DNA of 64,000 nucleotides from the NCBI RefSeq assembly GCF_002806945.1, contig NZ_NIHC01000007.1, positions 1 to 64,000 on the forward strand. The letters are read 5' to 3'. The notes under the pieces were generated by a model that saw only the letters and a list, made by a program, of their open reading frames with translations, was not told the DNA's origin and made no database searches. Shown in pieces: positions 52,501-61,688 of the stretch; positions within the stretch are counted from its first letter, which is position 1; each line of letters starts with the position of its first letter. A program made the translations under genes and the position numbers. This DNA is from Marinobacter salexigens (GTDB taxonomy: Bacteria > Pseudomonadota > Gammaproteobacteria > Pseudomonadales > Oleiphilaceae).

Positions 52501-53263
52501 TTTAGGGAAATCTGTCAAGGAGATTCGCTGCCTGGATCGCCTGACTGCGGAAGACACAACCCGGAAGGGTGTCGCACGGCTTATCCTGAACCGCTTTGGT
52601 AGTACGTTGGATGATCTGGAGCGCAAGCTCCCCCGTTTCAAACAGTCAGCCTTGATGTTTGCGCCTATTGGTCAGGCAAAGGTTCTTCTGGATGATTTGC
52701 TGCTGTCTAGTGCCATGGAGCACTTTTTGCACGATCAGTTACCGGATAGTCGAGACGCATTTGATGCGCTGATGGATCAGCGCCGAGGGGATTTCATACC
52801 TGCCCTTGAGGAGGCTGACGAAAGGCTTTACCAAGCCATGACCGGCTACCAGAAAATTGCCAGGCGTTTAAAAGGCAAGATCAATCTGGCCCTTGCAAAC
52901 AGTATGGCCGACTTGAAGTTTCAGATGCAAAACCTTGTTTATCCGGGATTTCTTGTTGAAACTCCGCCGCAATGGCTGGCGGAGTTTGGTCGTTATTTCG
53001 AGGCTGCGCTGGTCAGGCTGGAAAAAATGCCAAGGGAAATGGGCCGCGAGCGGGAGTTTTTGCATACCATCGAGCCCCTATGGGCCCGCTACGCCAGCAA
53101 GCGGGATGAACAGAAAAAGCAGGGGGTTCGAGACCCGGAATTGGTGCTGTACCGGTGGATGCTGGAAGAGTTCCGGGTATCATTTTTTGCTCAGCAATTG
53201 GGCACGGCCATGACGGTGTCCGCCAAGCGCCTTGATAAACAGTGGCAGCTAACCCGTGTGTAG
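49523..53263 (+). CDS. hrpA: ATP-dependent RNA helicase HrpA
   Basis: A 1246-aa DEAH-box helicase. Walker A is GETGSGKTTQIP (from about 45), followed by HTQPRRIAARSVA, the DEAH box IIDEAHERSLN and SATIEVERF. NVAETSLTVPGIRYVIDTG and QRAGRCGR complete the core. The HA2, OB-fold and long C-terminal extension that distinguish HrpA from HrpB are present. The start is a GTG 2 nt after fadD with no visible ribosome binding site, so translation may be coupled to fadD. HrpA helps resolve stalled ribosomes and process mRNA. Confidence 0.95.
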   Translation: MTSQADIRAALHKPISFPAGLPVSDRVDDIRQAIENHQVIIVAGETGSGKTTQIPKICMSMGRGIRGLIGHTQPRRIAARSVAARIADELGEQVGHQIGYQVRFTDNTSEQTRVKVMTDGILLAEVQHDRFLKRYDTLIIDEAHERSLNIDFLLGYLKQLLPKRPDLKVIITSATIEVERFSEFFHSAPVLEVSGRTFPVDIRYRPLTGDEDDRDQGWNDGVLAVMDEIEQHERSAKLPPGDVLIFLPGEREIRNLSKMLRHAELRHTEVLPLYSRLSNREQNRVFQSHRGRRIVLSTNVAETSLTVPGIRYVIDTGVARLSRYSVRSKIQRLPIEPVSQASANQRAGRCGRVAPGICFRLYDEADFLNRPEYTDPEILRTNLAAVILQMATSGLGEIRHFPFIEAPDKRLINDGYKLLEELSAVDGKRRVTKLGRTMSKLPLDPRLARMLVTAADHRSLAETLVIIAGITVQDPRERPQDKQQAADQAHAPFNDKESDFVTLLNIWNFYEEQRQELSQNQLKKLCQKNFLSWMRMREWRDIHRQLTLICREQKLSFNKEPASYAALHKAILAGLLGQVATKVEKKEYLATRNRKVMIFPGSKVSKTGPKWIVATEIVETSRVFARMVAAIQPEWIEPLAGHVVKRHYFEPHWQQKRAQVMGFEKITLYGLDVVPKRPIAFSKIDPVECRNLFIRHALVEGDYRSKAPFISRNRDMLVSVEALENKTRRRDLLVDDEVLVSFYDERLPAGIVSGRHFENWWKSLGAEELRNMELTEADVLQRPVDAQAADLYPDFLEWEGVRYPLSYEFEPTSERDGVTLQVPLMALRQIPSRRLEWLVPGLLREKCIALVKGLPKALRRNFVPVPDFVDAAVANLQPSNEPLALQLGEQLRRMTGVRIDPEAWPRDELPRHLRMNLRVLGDGGKVIAESREAAELQDQLEGRAEAALASATRESEDQEPAGEYTDWEFGELPKQVQTEKGGMQITVFPALEDLGKSVKEIRCLDRLTAEDTTRKGVARLILNRFGSTLDDLERKLPRFKQSALMFAPIGQAKVLLDDLLLSSAMEHFLHDQLPDSRDAFDALMDQRRGDFIPALEEADERLYQAMTGYQKIARRLKGKINLALANSMADLKFQMQNLVYPGFLVETPPQWLAEFGRYFEAALVRLEKMPREMGREREFLHTIEPLWARYASKRDEQKKQGVRDPELVLYRWMLEEFRVSFFAQQLGTAMTVSAKRLDKQWQLTRV

Positions 53264-53389
53264 GCACAGATTTCACTACCTTTTGTAGGTGGCTCTACGG
53301 GGCGCGCAAATTCTGCGGACTGTGTTAGTATTTCTGCAAGAAACACTGTTCTTGTCTTTTAACTTTCATCTTCATGACGTGGGGTTAGC

Positions 53390-54511
53390 GTGATTAAAGC
53401 CGTCATTTCCGGAACCGGCCTGTACACACCGCCGGCAACCATTGATAACGATGAACTGGTTGAAGCTTTTAACCAGTATGTCGAAATGTATAACACGGAG
53501 CACGCTGACGCGATTGAGCGTGGTGACACCGAGGCCTTGCAGCCGTCTTCTTCGGCCTTTATAGAAAAAGCTTCGGGTATCAAGCGCCGGCACGTAATAG
53601 ACAAATCAGGCATTCTTGATCCGAAACGCATGGCGCCGTACATTCCTGAGCGCAGCAATGATGAGCAGTCTGTGCAGTGTGATATGGCTGTTGTGGCCTG
53701 CAACGAAGCACTCGCCCAAGCTGGCAAGAAAGCCAGTGATGTAGATGCAGTTATCGTGGCTTGCTCCAACATGCAGCGTGCCTACCCGGCGGTTTCGATT
53801 GAAGTTCAGGCTGCACTGGGTATTGATGGTTTTGCCTACGACATGAACGTTGCCTGCAGCTCTGCAACCTTTGGCTTGCAGGCGGCTGTTAACTCCGTCG
53901 AGAACGGAGCTGCCCGGGCAGTACTGGTGGTAAGCCCGGAGATCTGTTCTGGCCATCTGAATTTCCGTGAGCGCGACAGCCATTTTATTTTTGGTGATGC
54001 CTGCACCGCTATTCTGGTGGAGCGAGAGGAAGATACGCAAGCAGGGCAAGGGTTTGAGATTCTTGGTACCCGTTTGAAAACCACCTTTTCAAATAATATC
54101 CGGAACAATTTTGGCTTTTTGAACAGGGCAGATGAGTCCGGAATTGGCAAGCCCGATAAACTGTTTATCCAGCAGGGTCGTAAAGTATTCAAGGAAGTGT
54201 CGCCGCTGGTGGCCGAAACCATTCAGAATCATCTTCAGAGCCTTTCGCTTTCGCCAGATGACCTGCGCAGAATGTGGTTGCACCAGGCCAACCTGAACAT
54301 GAACCAGCTAATCGCACGCAGGGTACTTGGCCGGGACGCAACCGAAGACGAAGCTCCGGTGATTCTTGATGAGTACGCGAACACCAGCTCCGCCGGTTCC
54401 ATTATTGCGTTCCATAAGCACAAAGACGACCTGAAAACTGGCGATGCGGGTGTTATCTGCTCCTTCGGTGCGGGTTATTCCATTGGCAGTGTTGTAGTGC
54501 GCCGACGCTGA
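53390..54511 (+). CDS. beta-ketoacyl-ACP synthase III homologue (FabH-like, 373 aa)
   Basis: The thiolase-fold catalytic triad is complete: Cys156 (VACSSA), His298 (LHQAN) and Asn331 (EYANTSSAG). The enzyme is longer than FabH (about 320 aa) because of insertions near 30-60 and 215-260, as in the Pseudomonas-type KAS III homologues that condense medium-chain acyl-CoA with malonyl-ACP. It probably diverts beta-oxidation products into fatty acid synthesis. The start is GTG at 53390. It precedes the mlaA and patatin genes in the same direction, a small lipid cluster. Confidence 0.9.
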   Translation: MIKAVISGTGLYTPPATIDNDELVEAFNQYVEMYNTEHADAIERGDTEALQPSSSAFIEKASGIKRRHVIDKSGILDPKRMAPYIPERSNDEQSVQCDMAVVACNEALAQAGKKASDVDAVIVACSNMQRAYPAVSIEVQAALGIDGFAYDMNVACSSATFGLQAAVNSVENGAARAVLVVSPEICSGHLNFRERDSHFIFGDACTAILVEREEDTQAGQGFEILGTRLKTTFSNNIRNNFGFLNRADESGIGKPDKLFIQQGRKVFKEVSPLVAETIQNHLQSLSLSPDDLRRMWLHQANLNMNQLIARRVLGRDATEDEAPVILDEYANTSSAGSIIAFHKHKDDLKTGDAGVICSFGAGYSIGSVVVRRR

Positions 54512-54536
54512 TAGCCTTTCAACCCAAGAGTTGAGC

Positions 54537-55325
54537 ATGAGAAAATTTTTACCCCGGGGCTGGCTTGAAGCCGTGTCCCTAGTGGCCGTGTTTGCGTTGG
54601 TATTGTCAGCAGACCCCGTTAAGGCTCAAAGTGCAGTAGAGCCTGTTCCTGAGAGCGCTCCTGAGGTTAATCCGCAGGATCCATATGAAAACTGGAACCG
54701 CAAGGTCTACAGGTTTAACGACACGGTCGATCGCTGGGCGTTGCGGCCAGTGGCGAAAGCCTATCGTACATTCATGCCGGATTTTGCTGACCGTGCAATC
54801 ACAAACTTTTTTAACAACCTCACAGAAGTCCGAAACTTCACCAACAGTATTTTGCAGCTGAAGGGCGAGTCTGCCATCGTTGCTGCTGGCCGGTTTACCT
54901 ACAACACAGTGTTTGGCCTGGGTGGTTTGATTGATGTTGCAACGGCGTTTGATTTGCCGGAAAGGCCGGAAGATTTTGGCCAGACACTCGGTTACTGGGG
55001 CGCGGGCTCTGGCCCTTACCTGATGTTGCCATTTCTCGGCCCGTCCAGCCCAAGGCACCTGAGCGGTCTTGGCACGGATGGTTTCTTGCTGCCTTCCTTG
55101 TGGGACAATGTTGACAGCCCCGACAACTACTACGCCCGGGGAGTTCAGATTGTTGATAAGCGTGCGGATCTGATACCGGCAGAGGGCTTTATTTCGGGCG
55201 ATGTGTATGTATTCGTTCGCAATGCCTTCTTGCAGCGCAGAGAGTTTCTCATTAATGATGGCATGGTGACCCGGGATCCCTTTGCCAGTGATGACGATGA
55301 AGACCTGATGCTGGATGATTTCTGA
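54537..55325 (+). CDS. mlaA: MlaA (VacJ)-family protein lacking a lipobox
   Basis: Outer-membrane component of the Mla retrograde phospholipid transport system. The family core is clear: DPYENWNRKVYRFND, FNNLTEVRNFTNSILQ, TYNTVFGLGGLIDVA and LGYWGAGSGPYLMLPFLGPSS. The N-terminus (WLEAVSLVAVFALVLSADPVKAQ) is a plain signal peptide, and no Cys is present in the first 60 residues, whereas MlaA is normally a lipoprotein. I start at ATG 54537; a TTG at 54531 would not add a Cys. The other mla genes are not in this window. Confidence 0.92.
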   Translation: MRKFLPRGWLEAVSLVAVFALVLSADPVKAQSAVEPVPESAPEVNPQDPYENWNRKVYRFNDTVDRWALRPVAKAYRTFMPDFADRAITNFFNNLTEVRNFTNSILQLKGESAIVAAGRFTYNTVFGLGGLIDVATAFDLPERPEDFGQTLGYWGAGSGPYLMLPFLGPSSPRHLSGLGTDGFLLPSLWDNVDSPDNYYARGVQIVDKRADLIPAEGFISGDVYVFVRNAFLQRREFLINDGMVTRDPFASDDDEDLMLDDF

Positions 55326-55350
55326 TGCGTGCGGCTGGTGAGGGATATAC

Positions 55351-56844
55351 GTGGTATTTAAAGACCCAAGGATAAACAAATTTCGTAAAATGCTGGCCGA
55401 GGCACCTAACTATGAGGTGTGGAAGGCGGCAGCCCTGGAGTTGGATTTTCTGGAGGGCAATGCTGAGTGGAAAGAGGACTTTGCCTCTGAACACTACCAC
55501 TACGAATTGCTTTATGATCGCCTCAGCAGTATCAAGCAGTATCGCCAGCAGAATGACTTTGAGCGTTTGAAGCGGGCACTTCGGGAAGGGCTGCATCACG
55601 ACCTGGGAAACATGGGCAACCCTGCGCTGTATACGCAATCCCGGGTTGGCACAAAACATCTGATAGAAGAGTACATCGCCCAGGCATGCGAAGCCTTGGA
55701 TTTCCTGTGTGATCATCCGGTACCCGGGTTTCCGGTTGTAGACAAACTGCAGTTCTTTCGCGACACCCTCACCAGTTACGGTAGGCCAACCTTACTATTG
55801 AGCGGCGGTGCCAGCCTTGGCATGTTCCACTTCGGGGTGATCAAGGCGCTCTGGGAAAGAGGATTGCTGCCCCAGGTTGTTACAGGCTCAAGTGCCGGCG
55901 CGATTGTTGCTGGCATGCTGGGCGTGCACACAGATGCTGAAATCCCCGAGATGCTGGTGCCGGAAAACCACAATCTGAAAGCCTGGAAGTACCGCGGTCT
56001 GCTCAGTGCCCTGCGCGGTGACGGCTTGATGGATCAGGAGCAGTTGCGCACCTGCCTGCGAACCAACATCGGTGAGTACACGTTTGAAGAGGCATACCAG
56101 CGAACCGGCCGCTCCATCAATATGAGCGTGTCGCCCGTGCAGGCGCATCAGAAGGCGCGTTTGTTATCCGGTTATACTTCGCCTTATTTGATGGTGTGGA
56201 GTGCCGCTCTTGCCAGCGCCGCCGTACCTGGCATTTTCCCGCCGGTTACGTTGATGAAAAAAGATATTCAGGGACAGGCACTGCCGTACATGCCCAGGCT
56301 GAAGTTTGTGGATGGTTCCGTAGTCAGCGACCTGCCCATTGAGCGGCTGATGCACCTTTACGATGTGAATTTCACCATCGTAAGTCAGACCAATCCACAC
56401 GTGGTTCCGTTTCTCAGCGATCGGAGCACGGATGAGAAGCTGTCACTGGCCAGCCTGCCATTGCACCTGATGAAATCCGAGATGCAGTTTCACGGCCGTG
56501 GTGTGTTTGATTACCTCCGCAAACGCGCTCGCCCCGAGCTGTTTCGACAGGTTTCTGGCCACATGTATACCATCATGGCACAACGGTACTCCGGGGATGT
56601 GACCATCGCACCCACCTATGGCTTCAAGGACTACACCCGAATGCTCGCCGACCCCAATCCGGAGTTTGTGCGGGAAATGACCTTGGCCGGCGAGCGCGCA
56701 ACATGGCCCAAAATCTCTATGATTCGCTCCCATGCGCGCATTTCCAAAACCCTGGAGCGCTGCGTGCGCCGCCTGAAACAACAGAACCGTCGCAGTGCTG
56801 CAGAACTCAGGCTGATAAACAGTGCGGATTCCGGAACATCCTGA
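55351..56844 (+). CDS. patatin-like phospholipase/triacylglycerol lipase with DUF3336 domain
   Basis: A 497-aa lipase. The N-terminal DUF3336 region (1-135) precedes a patatin domain with the oxyanion loop SGGASLG (151-157), nucleophile Ser181 in GSSAG and the dyad Asp in FVDGS. Relatives include the yeast Tgl lipases and bacterial lipases that act on triacylglycerol or phospholipid. It has no signal peptide, so it is expected in the cytoplasm or at the inner membrane. The start is GTG at 55351, 25 nt after mlaA. Confidence 0.9.
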   Translation: MVFKDPRINKFRKMLAEAPNYEVWKAAALELDFLEGNAEWKEDFASEHYHYELLYDRLSSIKQYRQQNDFERLKRALREGLHHDLGNMGNPALYTQSRVGTKHLIEEYIAQACEALDFLCDHPVPGFPVVDKLQFFRDTLTSYGRPTLLLSGGASLGMFHFGVIKALWERGLLPQVVTGSSAGAIVAGMLGVHTDAEIPEMLVPENHNLKAWKYRGLLSALRGDGLMDQEQLRTCLRTNIGEYTFEEAYQRTGRSINMSVSPVQAHQKARLLSGYTSPYLMVWSAALASAAVPGIFPPVTLMKKDIQGQALPYMPRLKFVDGSVVSDLPIERLMHLYDVNFTIVSQTNPHVVPFLSDRSTDEKLSLASLPLHLMKSEMQFHGRGVFDYLRKRARPELFRQVSGHMYTIMAQRYSGDVTIAPTYGFKDYTRMLADPNPEFVREMTLAGERATWPKISMIRSHARISKTLERCVRRLKQQNRRSAAELRLINSADSGTS

Positions 56845-56943
56845 GATGACAGGCCTGCGAGGCGAGCGGTATGATACGCTGCTAAAGAGCCTGGCCCGGT
56901 AATTGGCCGATAGCCCGGCGCCTGAGTATTCGACTGGACGCCC

Positions 56944-58617
56944 ATGTATTACGACTTCTTCGGCTTCAGGGAACCTCCGTTCTCTATCGCGCCTGATCCC
57001 CGCTACCTGTATTTGAGCGAACGCCATAAAGAGGCACTGGCTCATCTGATGTATGGCGTGCAGGGGCAGGGCGGTTTTATTGTTATTACTGGGGAAGTCG
57101 GTACGGGCAAAACCACTGTAAGTCGGTGCTTCATCGAAAATGCACCGGCCCATGTAGACATTGCCCTGATATTGAACCCCCGGCTTTCTGCCCGGGAGCT
57201 GCTCTCTTCGATTTGCGACGAACTGGAAATTGCGCACCCGCCCAATGCCACCATCAAAGAGCTGGTAGACCTGATTAACAGGGATTTGCTTGGCGCCCAT
57301 GCGGCTGGCCGGCATAAGGTTCTGATGATCGATGAGGCTCAGAATCTGTCTGCAGATGTACTGGAGCAGTTGCGCCTGCTGACCAATCTTGAAACAGCAG
57401 AAAAGAAACTGCTGCAGATAGTGTTGCTGGGCCAACCGGAACTGCAGCAGATGCTTTCGCTTCCGCAACTTCGCCAACTGAACCAGCGGGTAACTGCCCG
57501 TTATCACCTGGATGCCATCAATCGCAATGAACTGCCGGCCTACCTCAGCTACCGGCTTGGGGTTGCGGGTATGCGGGGTGATCTGTTCACACCTTCAGCC
57601 GTGCGTAAGCTCTACCGAATGAGCAATGGGATACCCCGCCTGATTAACCTGATCAGTGATCGTGCTCTGTTAGGCGCATACTCTGAAGGCGAGTATGAAG
57701 TGACAGCGGCCCATATACGGCAGGCAGCCAGGGAAGTTGGGGGTAGCAACAATTTGGGGCCAGGGCCAGTTCCCGGGAGTCGTGAGGGCAAACCTGCTTT
57801 GAGTGGATACCTTGTGCTCTCAGCATCGCTGCTGTTGGCAATAATAAGCACCTATTGGGTATACCAGCAGTGGTCCGGGCAGGAGGAAGTCGTCTCTGAG
57901 TCGGATGCAGCGCCAATCGAACAGGTTGGCGCGGTGTTGCGTGATGAACAACCAGAAATCGTGAAGGTGGCCACGCCAGAACCCTTGTCCTTCAGGTTTC
58001 CTGAACAGGCTCAAAGTTTGCCAGAAGCCTTCCGCCGTTTATTTGCCATATGGGGCGTCAGTTATAGCCCGCAAGAATCGTCCATTGCCTGCGATTTTGC
58101 CCGTAGGAATGGCCTGGGTTGCCTGGAGCGCCAAGGCAATCGCCGTAGCCTGGCATTCCTGGACAGGCCAGCCATGCTGATGCTTCAGGATGATGCGGGT
58201 AACAAGGGCTACGCTGTATTGAGACGTATCAAGGGCGATGTGGCGGAAATAGCGCTTCCCGAAGGTTCTGCCGAGGTAGCTCTTTCCAGCCTGGAATCCT
58301 TGTGGTTTGGTGAATACCGCGTGCTGTGGCAGCTTCCTGATTTCTTAGCCAAAGGTTCCGGCGGGAACGGAGCGGCAAATGAGGAGTTGTGGATTGGGGC
58401 CCGCATGATGGAGCTTGCGGAGGCCCACGGTGAATCGGCTGAGGACACCGCAAGAATAAAACGCCTGCCTGCACAGCAGCAGGTGCGATGGTACCAGGCC
58501 TTGAGAGGTCTGACAGTGGATGGCATTGCAGGTGCCATGACTATTATTCAGATCAACAATGACCTCAAGGCAAGTGTTCCAAGGCTTGTGACTGCAGAGC
58601 CCGAGGGGAAGGGATAG
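56944..58617 (+). CDS. exeA: ExeA/GspA-type AAA ATPase with peptidoglycan-binding domain
   Basis: A 557-aa inner-membrane protein of the GspAB complex that helps assemble secretins in the cell wall. It has an N-terminal AAA domain with Walker A GEVGTGKT (50-57) and Walker B MIDEAQN, and one membrane helix (about 284-305). A C39-peptidase-like region (about 350-470) follows that shows no clear catalytic Cys-His arrangement, then a peptidoglycan-binding domain with QALRGLTVDGIAGAMT at the end. gspB follows after 3 nt. No type II secretion core genes are in this window. Confidence 0.9.
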   Translation: MYYDFFGFREPPFSIAPDPRYLYLSERHKEALAHLMYGVQGQGGFIVITGEVGTGKTTVSRCFIENAPAHVDIALILNPRLSARELLSSICDELEIAHPPNATIKELVDLINRDLLGAHAAGRHKVLMIDEAQNLSADVLEQLRLLTNLETAEKKLLQIVLLGQPELQQMLSLPQLRQLNQRVTARYHLDAINRNELPAYLSYRLGVAGMRGDLFTPSAVRKLYRMSNGIPRLINLISDRALLGAYSEGEYEVTAAHIRQAAREVGGSNNLGPGPVPGSREGKPALSGYLVLSASLLLAIISTYWVYQQWSGQEEVVSESDAAPIEQVGAVLRDEQPEIVKVATPEPLSFRFPEQAQSLPEAFRRLFAIWGVSYSPQESSIACDFARRNGLGCLERQGNRRSLAFLDRPAMLMLQDDAGNKGYAVLRRIKGDVAEIALPEGSAEVALSSLESLWFGEYRVLWQLPDFLAKGSGGNGAANEELWIGARMMELAEAHGESAEDTARIKRLPAQQQVRWYQALRGLTVDGIAGAMTIIQINNDLKASVPRLVTAEPEGKG

Positions 58618-58620
58618 ATT

Positions 58621-59313
58621 ATGTCCTATATTCTTGATGCCCTCAGAAAATCTGAAACCGAGCGCCGCCAGGGAAAAGTTCCGGATCTTGCGCAGCAGGT
58701 GCAGTTGATACACCGCCCGAAAAAAAAGCGAGTGTCGCCCGTGGTCTGGGTCGCACTGGCGTTGATGGTGAATGCCTTGGTGTTGGCGGTTGTGTTCTGG
58801 CCAGAGAGGACGGTCGATATGCTCCCGGAGCCAGACGTGCAAGCGCCAGTGCAAGATGTAGCAACACGGCCCGAACCAGTTCAGAATACAACGCCCGTGA
58901 CCGCAAGCGAGACTGCGGTAACGGGTGCAGCAGCCAAGCCTGACAGCAGTCCGGCGAGTGCTGCTTCAGTAGCAGAGCCCCCACGAGAGTGGCCAGCGAT
59001 TATAACTCCGTCTGTACGCCAGCCGCGGCAGCCGCAAGTGGTGAGCCCCAGCGGGCCCAAGGCGCGGGTACCGCACCTGGTTGAGCTCCCCCTTTCATTC
59101 CAGAAGAGTATCCCGGACCTGATGTTTAACAGCCATATTTACTCAACAGACCCCTACGCCAGCCGGGTAATGATTAATGGCCACTATCTTGGCCAAGGCG
59201 ACTCCTTCTCCGGTATCACGGTAGAGGAAGTTACAGAAAATGGAGTGGTTCTCAGCAAGCAAGGCAGAAGCTTTCGAGTGGGGATTGTCCGCGACTGGGT
59301 GAGTCCGCGCTGA
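58621..59313 (+). CDS. gspB: GspB-like secretin assembly protein
   Basis: A 230-aa single-pass inner-membrane protein. The cytoplasmic start MSYILDALRKSETERRQG is the family hallmark. The helix at 39-60 is followed by a Pro-rich linker and a C-terminal domain (about 155-230) with DPYASRVMINGHYLGQGDS, like PilP/GspC-type homology domains. It works with ExeA, encoded directly upstream. Its stop overlaps the dinG start by 1 nt (TGATG). Confidence 0.9.
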   Translation: MSYILDALRKSETERRQGKVPDLAQQVQLIHRPKKKRVSPVVWVALALMVNALVLAVVFWPERTVDMLPEPDVQAPVQDVATRPEPVQNTTPVTASETAVTGAAAKPDSSPASAASVAEPPREWPAIITPSVRQPRQPQVVSPSGPKARVPHLVELPLSFQKSIPDLMFNSHIYSTDPYASRVMINGHYLGQGDSFSGITVEEVTENGVVLSKQGRSFRVGIVRDWVSPR

Positions 59314-61442
59314 TGGCATTAACGGAAGAGATCAAACAGCAGATTCAGCAAGCCTATCGCGATGTACTGGAAGGCAAAGGCGTTCGCGCCCGTTATGGCC
59401 AGCGCCTGATGATTGCTGAAATCGCAAAGTACATGGGTGAGATTACCGAAAACGACGGCCAGCGCACCTCACCGCCAGCGGCGTGTGTGGTTGAGGCGGG
59501 TACGGGTACCGGTAAAACGCTTGCCTATCTCATAGCAGCAATACCTGTGGCCCGGGCTCTGGGCAAAACGCTGGTGATTTCCACGGCAACCGTGGCGCTA
59601 CAGGATCAGATTGTTCTGAAAGATCTTCCAGACCTGAAAAAACACAGCAAAATGAGCTTCAGCTGGACCCTCGCCAAAGGCCGTGGGCGGTATTTATGCA
59701 TGTCCCGACTGGAATCACGCCTGCACGACGAAGGCAACGGCGACAGTGATACCATGCCTTTGTTCCTGCTGGACAGTCCCGGAACCGAGGAGCCGGGCAC
59801 GCGGGCATTTTTTGAGGAAATGCTGGCAAGTTACGGCTCCCGCAAGTGGGACGGAGACAGGGATCACTGGCCCGAGCAGATACCCGATGAGGTTTGGCGG
59901 CAGGTAACCACAGACCATCGCCAATGTACGAACCGCCATTGCAGCTATTTTGACAGTTGCGCGTTTTTTGATGCCCGTAAGGACCTGGACGAAGTGGATA
60001 TCGTGGTCGCCAATCACGACCTGGTGCTTGCTGATTTGGCGCTGGGCGGTGGGGCAATTCTTCCAGAGCCTGAAAACGCCCTGTTCATCTTTGACGAAGG
60101 CCATCATCTGCCAGACAAGGCGCTGAATCATTTTGCGGCGTCTGTGCCGCTTAATTCCACCCGGCAATGGCTTAAACAGCTTTCCCAGGCGCTGACGAAA
60201 ATGCAGCCTTACCTGGCTCCGGGCACCCAAGGAACAAAAACGGTCGACCGCATTAGCTCGGCGTCCCGTGACGTAGATTTGGTTCTCACCCGCGTTTACG
60301 ATGAAGCAACACACAATACAGGCTGGGATTTCAATGAAGAACGGGGCTCAGCCCAGTGGCGGTATCCCGAAGGAGAACTGCCGGAAACCCTGGCAGAGCT
60401 GGCTGCAGAAAGCCGTATTGCCACTGCCAACCTGACGCGCCACTTGGGTGCCTTGGCGGATGAGCTGCAAGGTGCTTTTGATGAGCGCAAACAGCACGAA
60501 ATAGACAGGGATACAGCCGAGGCCTGGTACCCGGTTATTGGTGGCTTCCATAGCCGCGCGGAAGACCAGTTGCGACTCTGGACTGCCTGGACTGAACAGG
60601 TTGGAAACCCACCTCCGGCGCGCTGGAGTGTAAGGCAGCGCTGGGATCACGCTGAAGACATTACGTTCTTCAGTTCGCCGGTATTGGCCGACAACCTGCT
60701 TTACTCAAGGTTGTGGTCGCGGGCCTATGGTGCCGTGCTAACCAGTGCCACGCTGACAGCTCTTGGACGCTTTGACAGGCTTCAGGCCAGGGCGGGGCTG
60801 CCAGAAGCCAGCCGTTTGTTAGTGGTGCCCAGCTCCTTCCGATACGCAGAGAAGGCAACCGTAGAAGTGCCCGCCATGGCCTGTATGCCTACGGATGATG
60901 GTTTTGCGGAAGAGTTGATCAAGCGTTTGCCAGATGTATGGGCCGGTGAAACCGCCACCCTTGTGCTGTTCACCTCTCGCCGTCAGATGCATCAGGTGCG
61001 GGATGCCTTGGCGCCAGACTATCCGGATTTGATCATTACCCAGGATGATATGTCACGGGGCGAAGTCTTGCGCCAACACCGTGATCGCATTGATGAGGGT
61101 AGGGCCAGCGTATTATTCGGTGTGGCCAGTTTTGCAGAGGGCATCGATTTACCCGGCAAGTATCTGCACCACGTGGTGATCACGCGTTTGCCCTTCTCGG
61201 TTCCGGACGATCCGATTGAAGCAGGTTTGGCAGAGTGGATAAGCCAACGCGGTGGCAATCCCTTTATGGAGATTACCGTGCCAGATGCCTCTATCAAGTT
61301 GGTACAGGCGGTGGGGCGCCTCCTCCGAACAGAGGAAGACACTGGCAGAGTGACCATTCTGGATCGCCGAATTGTGGCAAGGCGTTATGGGCAGTTGCTG
61401 CTGGATTCATTACCACCGTTCCGGCGCATTATTGAGCGGTAG
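59313..61442 (+). CDS. dinG: ATP-dependent DNA helicase DinG
   Basis: A 709-aa superfamily 2 Fe-S helicase (XPD-like). Walker A is EAGTGTGKT (61-69). The Fe-S cysteines are in GRYLCMSR and in CTNRHCSYFDSC, followed by VVANHDLVLADL. The Walker B is DEGHHLPD. Motifs V/VI are in FAEGIDLPGKYLHHVVITRLPF and LVQAVGRLLR. It unwinds R-loops, D-loops and G-quadruplexes. It is translationally coupled to gspB, an unusual neighbour, and is followed by a terminator. Confidence 0.95.
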   Translation: MALTEEIKQQIQQAYRDVLEGKGVRARYGQRLMIAEIAKYMGEITENDGQRTSPPAACVVEAGTGTGKTLAYLIAAIPVARALGKTLVISTATVALQDQIVLKDLPDLKKHSKMSFSWTLAKGRGRYLCMSRLESRLHDEGNGDSDTMPLFLLDSPGTEEPGTRAFFEEMLASYGSRKWDGDRDHWPEQIPDEVWRQVTTDHRQCTNRHCSYFDSCAFFDARKDLDEVDIVVANHDLVLADLALGGGAILPEPENALFIFDEGHHLPDKALNHFAASVPLNSTRQWLKQLSQALTKMQPYLAPGTQGTKTVDRISSASRDVDLVLTRVYDEATHNTGWDFNEERGSAQWRYPEGELPETLAELAAESRIATANLTRHLGALADELQGAFDERKQHEIDRDTAEAWYPVIGGFHSRAEDQLRLWTAWTEQVGNPPPARWSVRQRWDHAEDITFFSSPVLADNLLYSRLWSRAYGAVLTSATLTALGRFDRLQARAGLPEASRLLVVPSSFRYAEKATVEVPAMACMPTDDGFAEELIKRLPDVWAGETATLVLFTSRRQMHQVRDALAPDYPDLIITQDDMSRGEVLRQHRDRIDEGRASVLFGVASFAEGIDLPGKYLHHVVITRLPFSVPDDPIEAGLAEWISQRGGNPFMEITVPDASIKLVQAVGRLLRTEEDTGRVTILDRRIVARRYGQLLLDSLPPFRRIIER

Positions 61443-61490
61443 TAAGGTAAAGCAGGATAAGCCGTTGAAGAAATCAGCGGCAAAAAAAGA

Positions 61491-61512
61491 GCCAGCCCGA
61501 GGGCTGGCTTTT
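61491..61512 (+). terminator. terminator of the exeA-gspB-dinG operon
   Basis: A 7-bp GC-rich stem (61491-61497 with 61502-61508) with a CGAG loop is extended by A-T pairs and followed by TTTT. It lies 49 bp after the dinG stop. Confidence 0.8.
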
Positions 61513-61688
61513 AATAAGGGGCTTACGTTAAAACCCTGCGTTAGAGAACGCTTTACAAGAAGTCTGAAGGCCTGAAGTTTCAGAATTCCGGGTGAGGGCT
61601 TGCCTCACCGTTGAGTTAATAATAGGGGAGTAGGGGGCGTAGCCGAATCGTCCAAAGGGCGTAGCCCGGTTAAAAACTTCCTGCAAAG

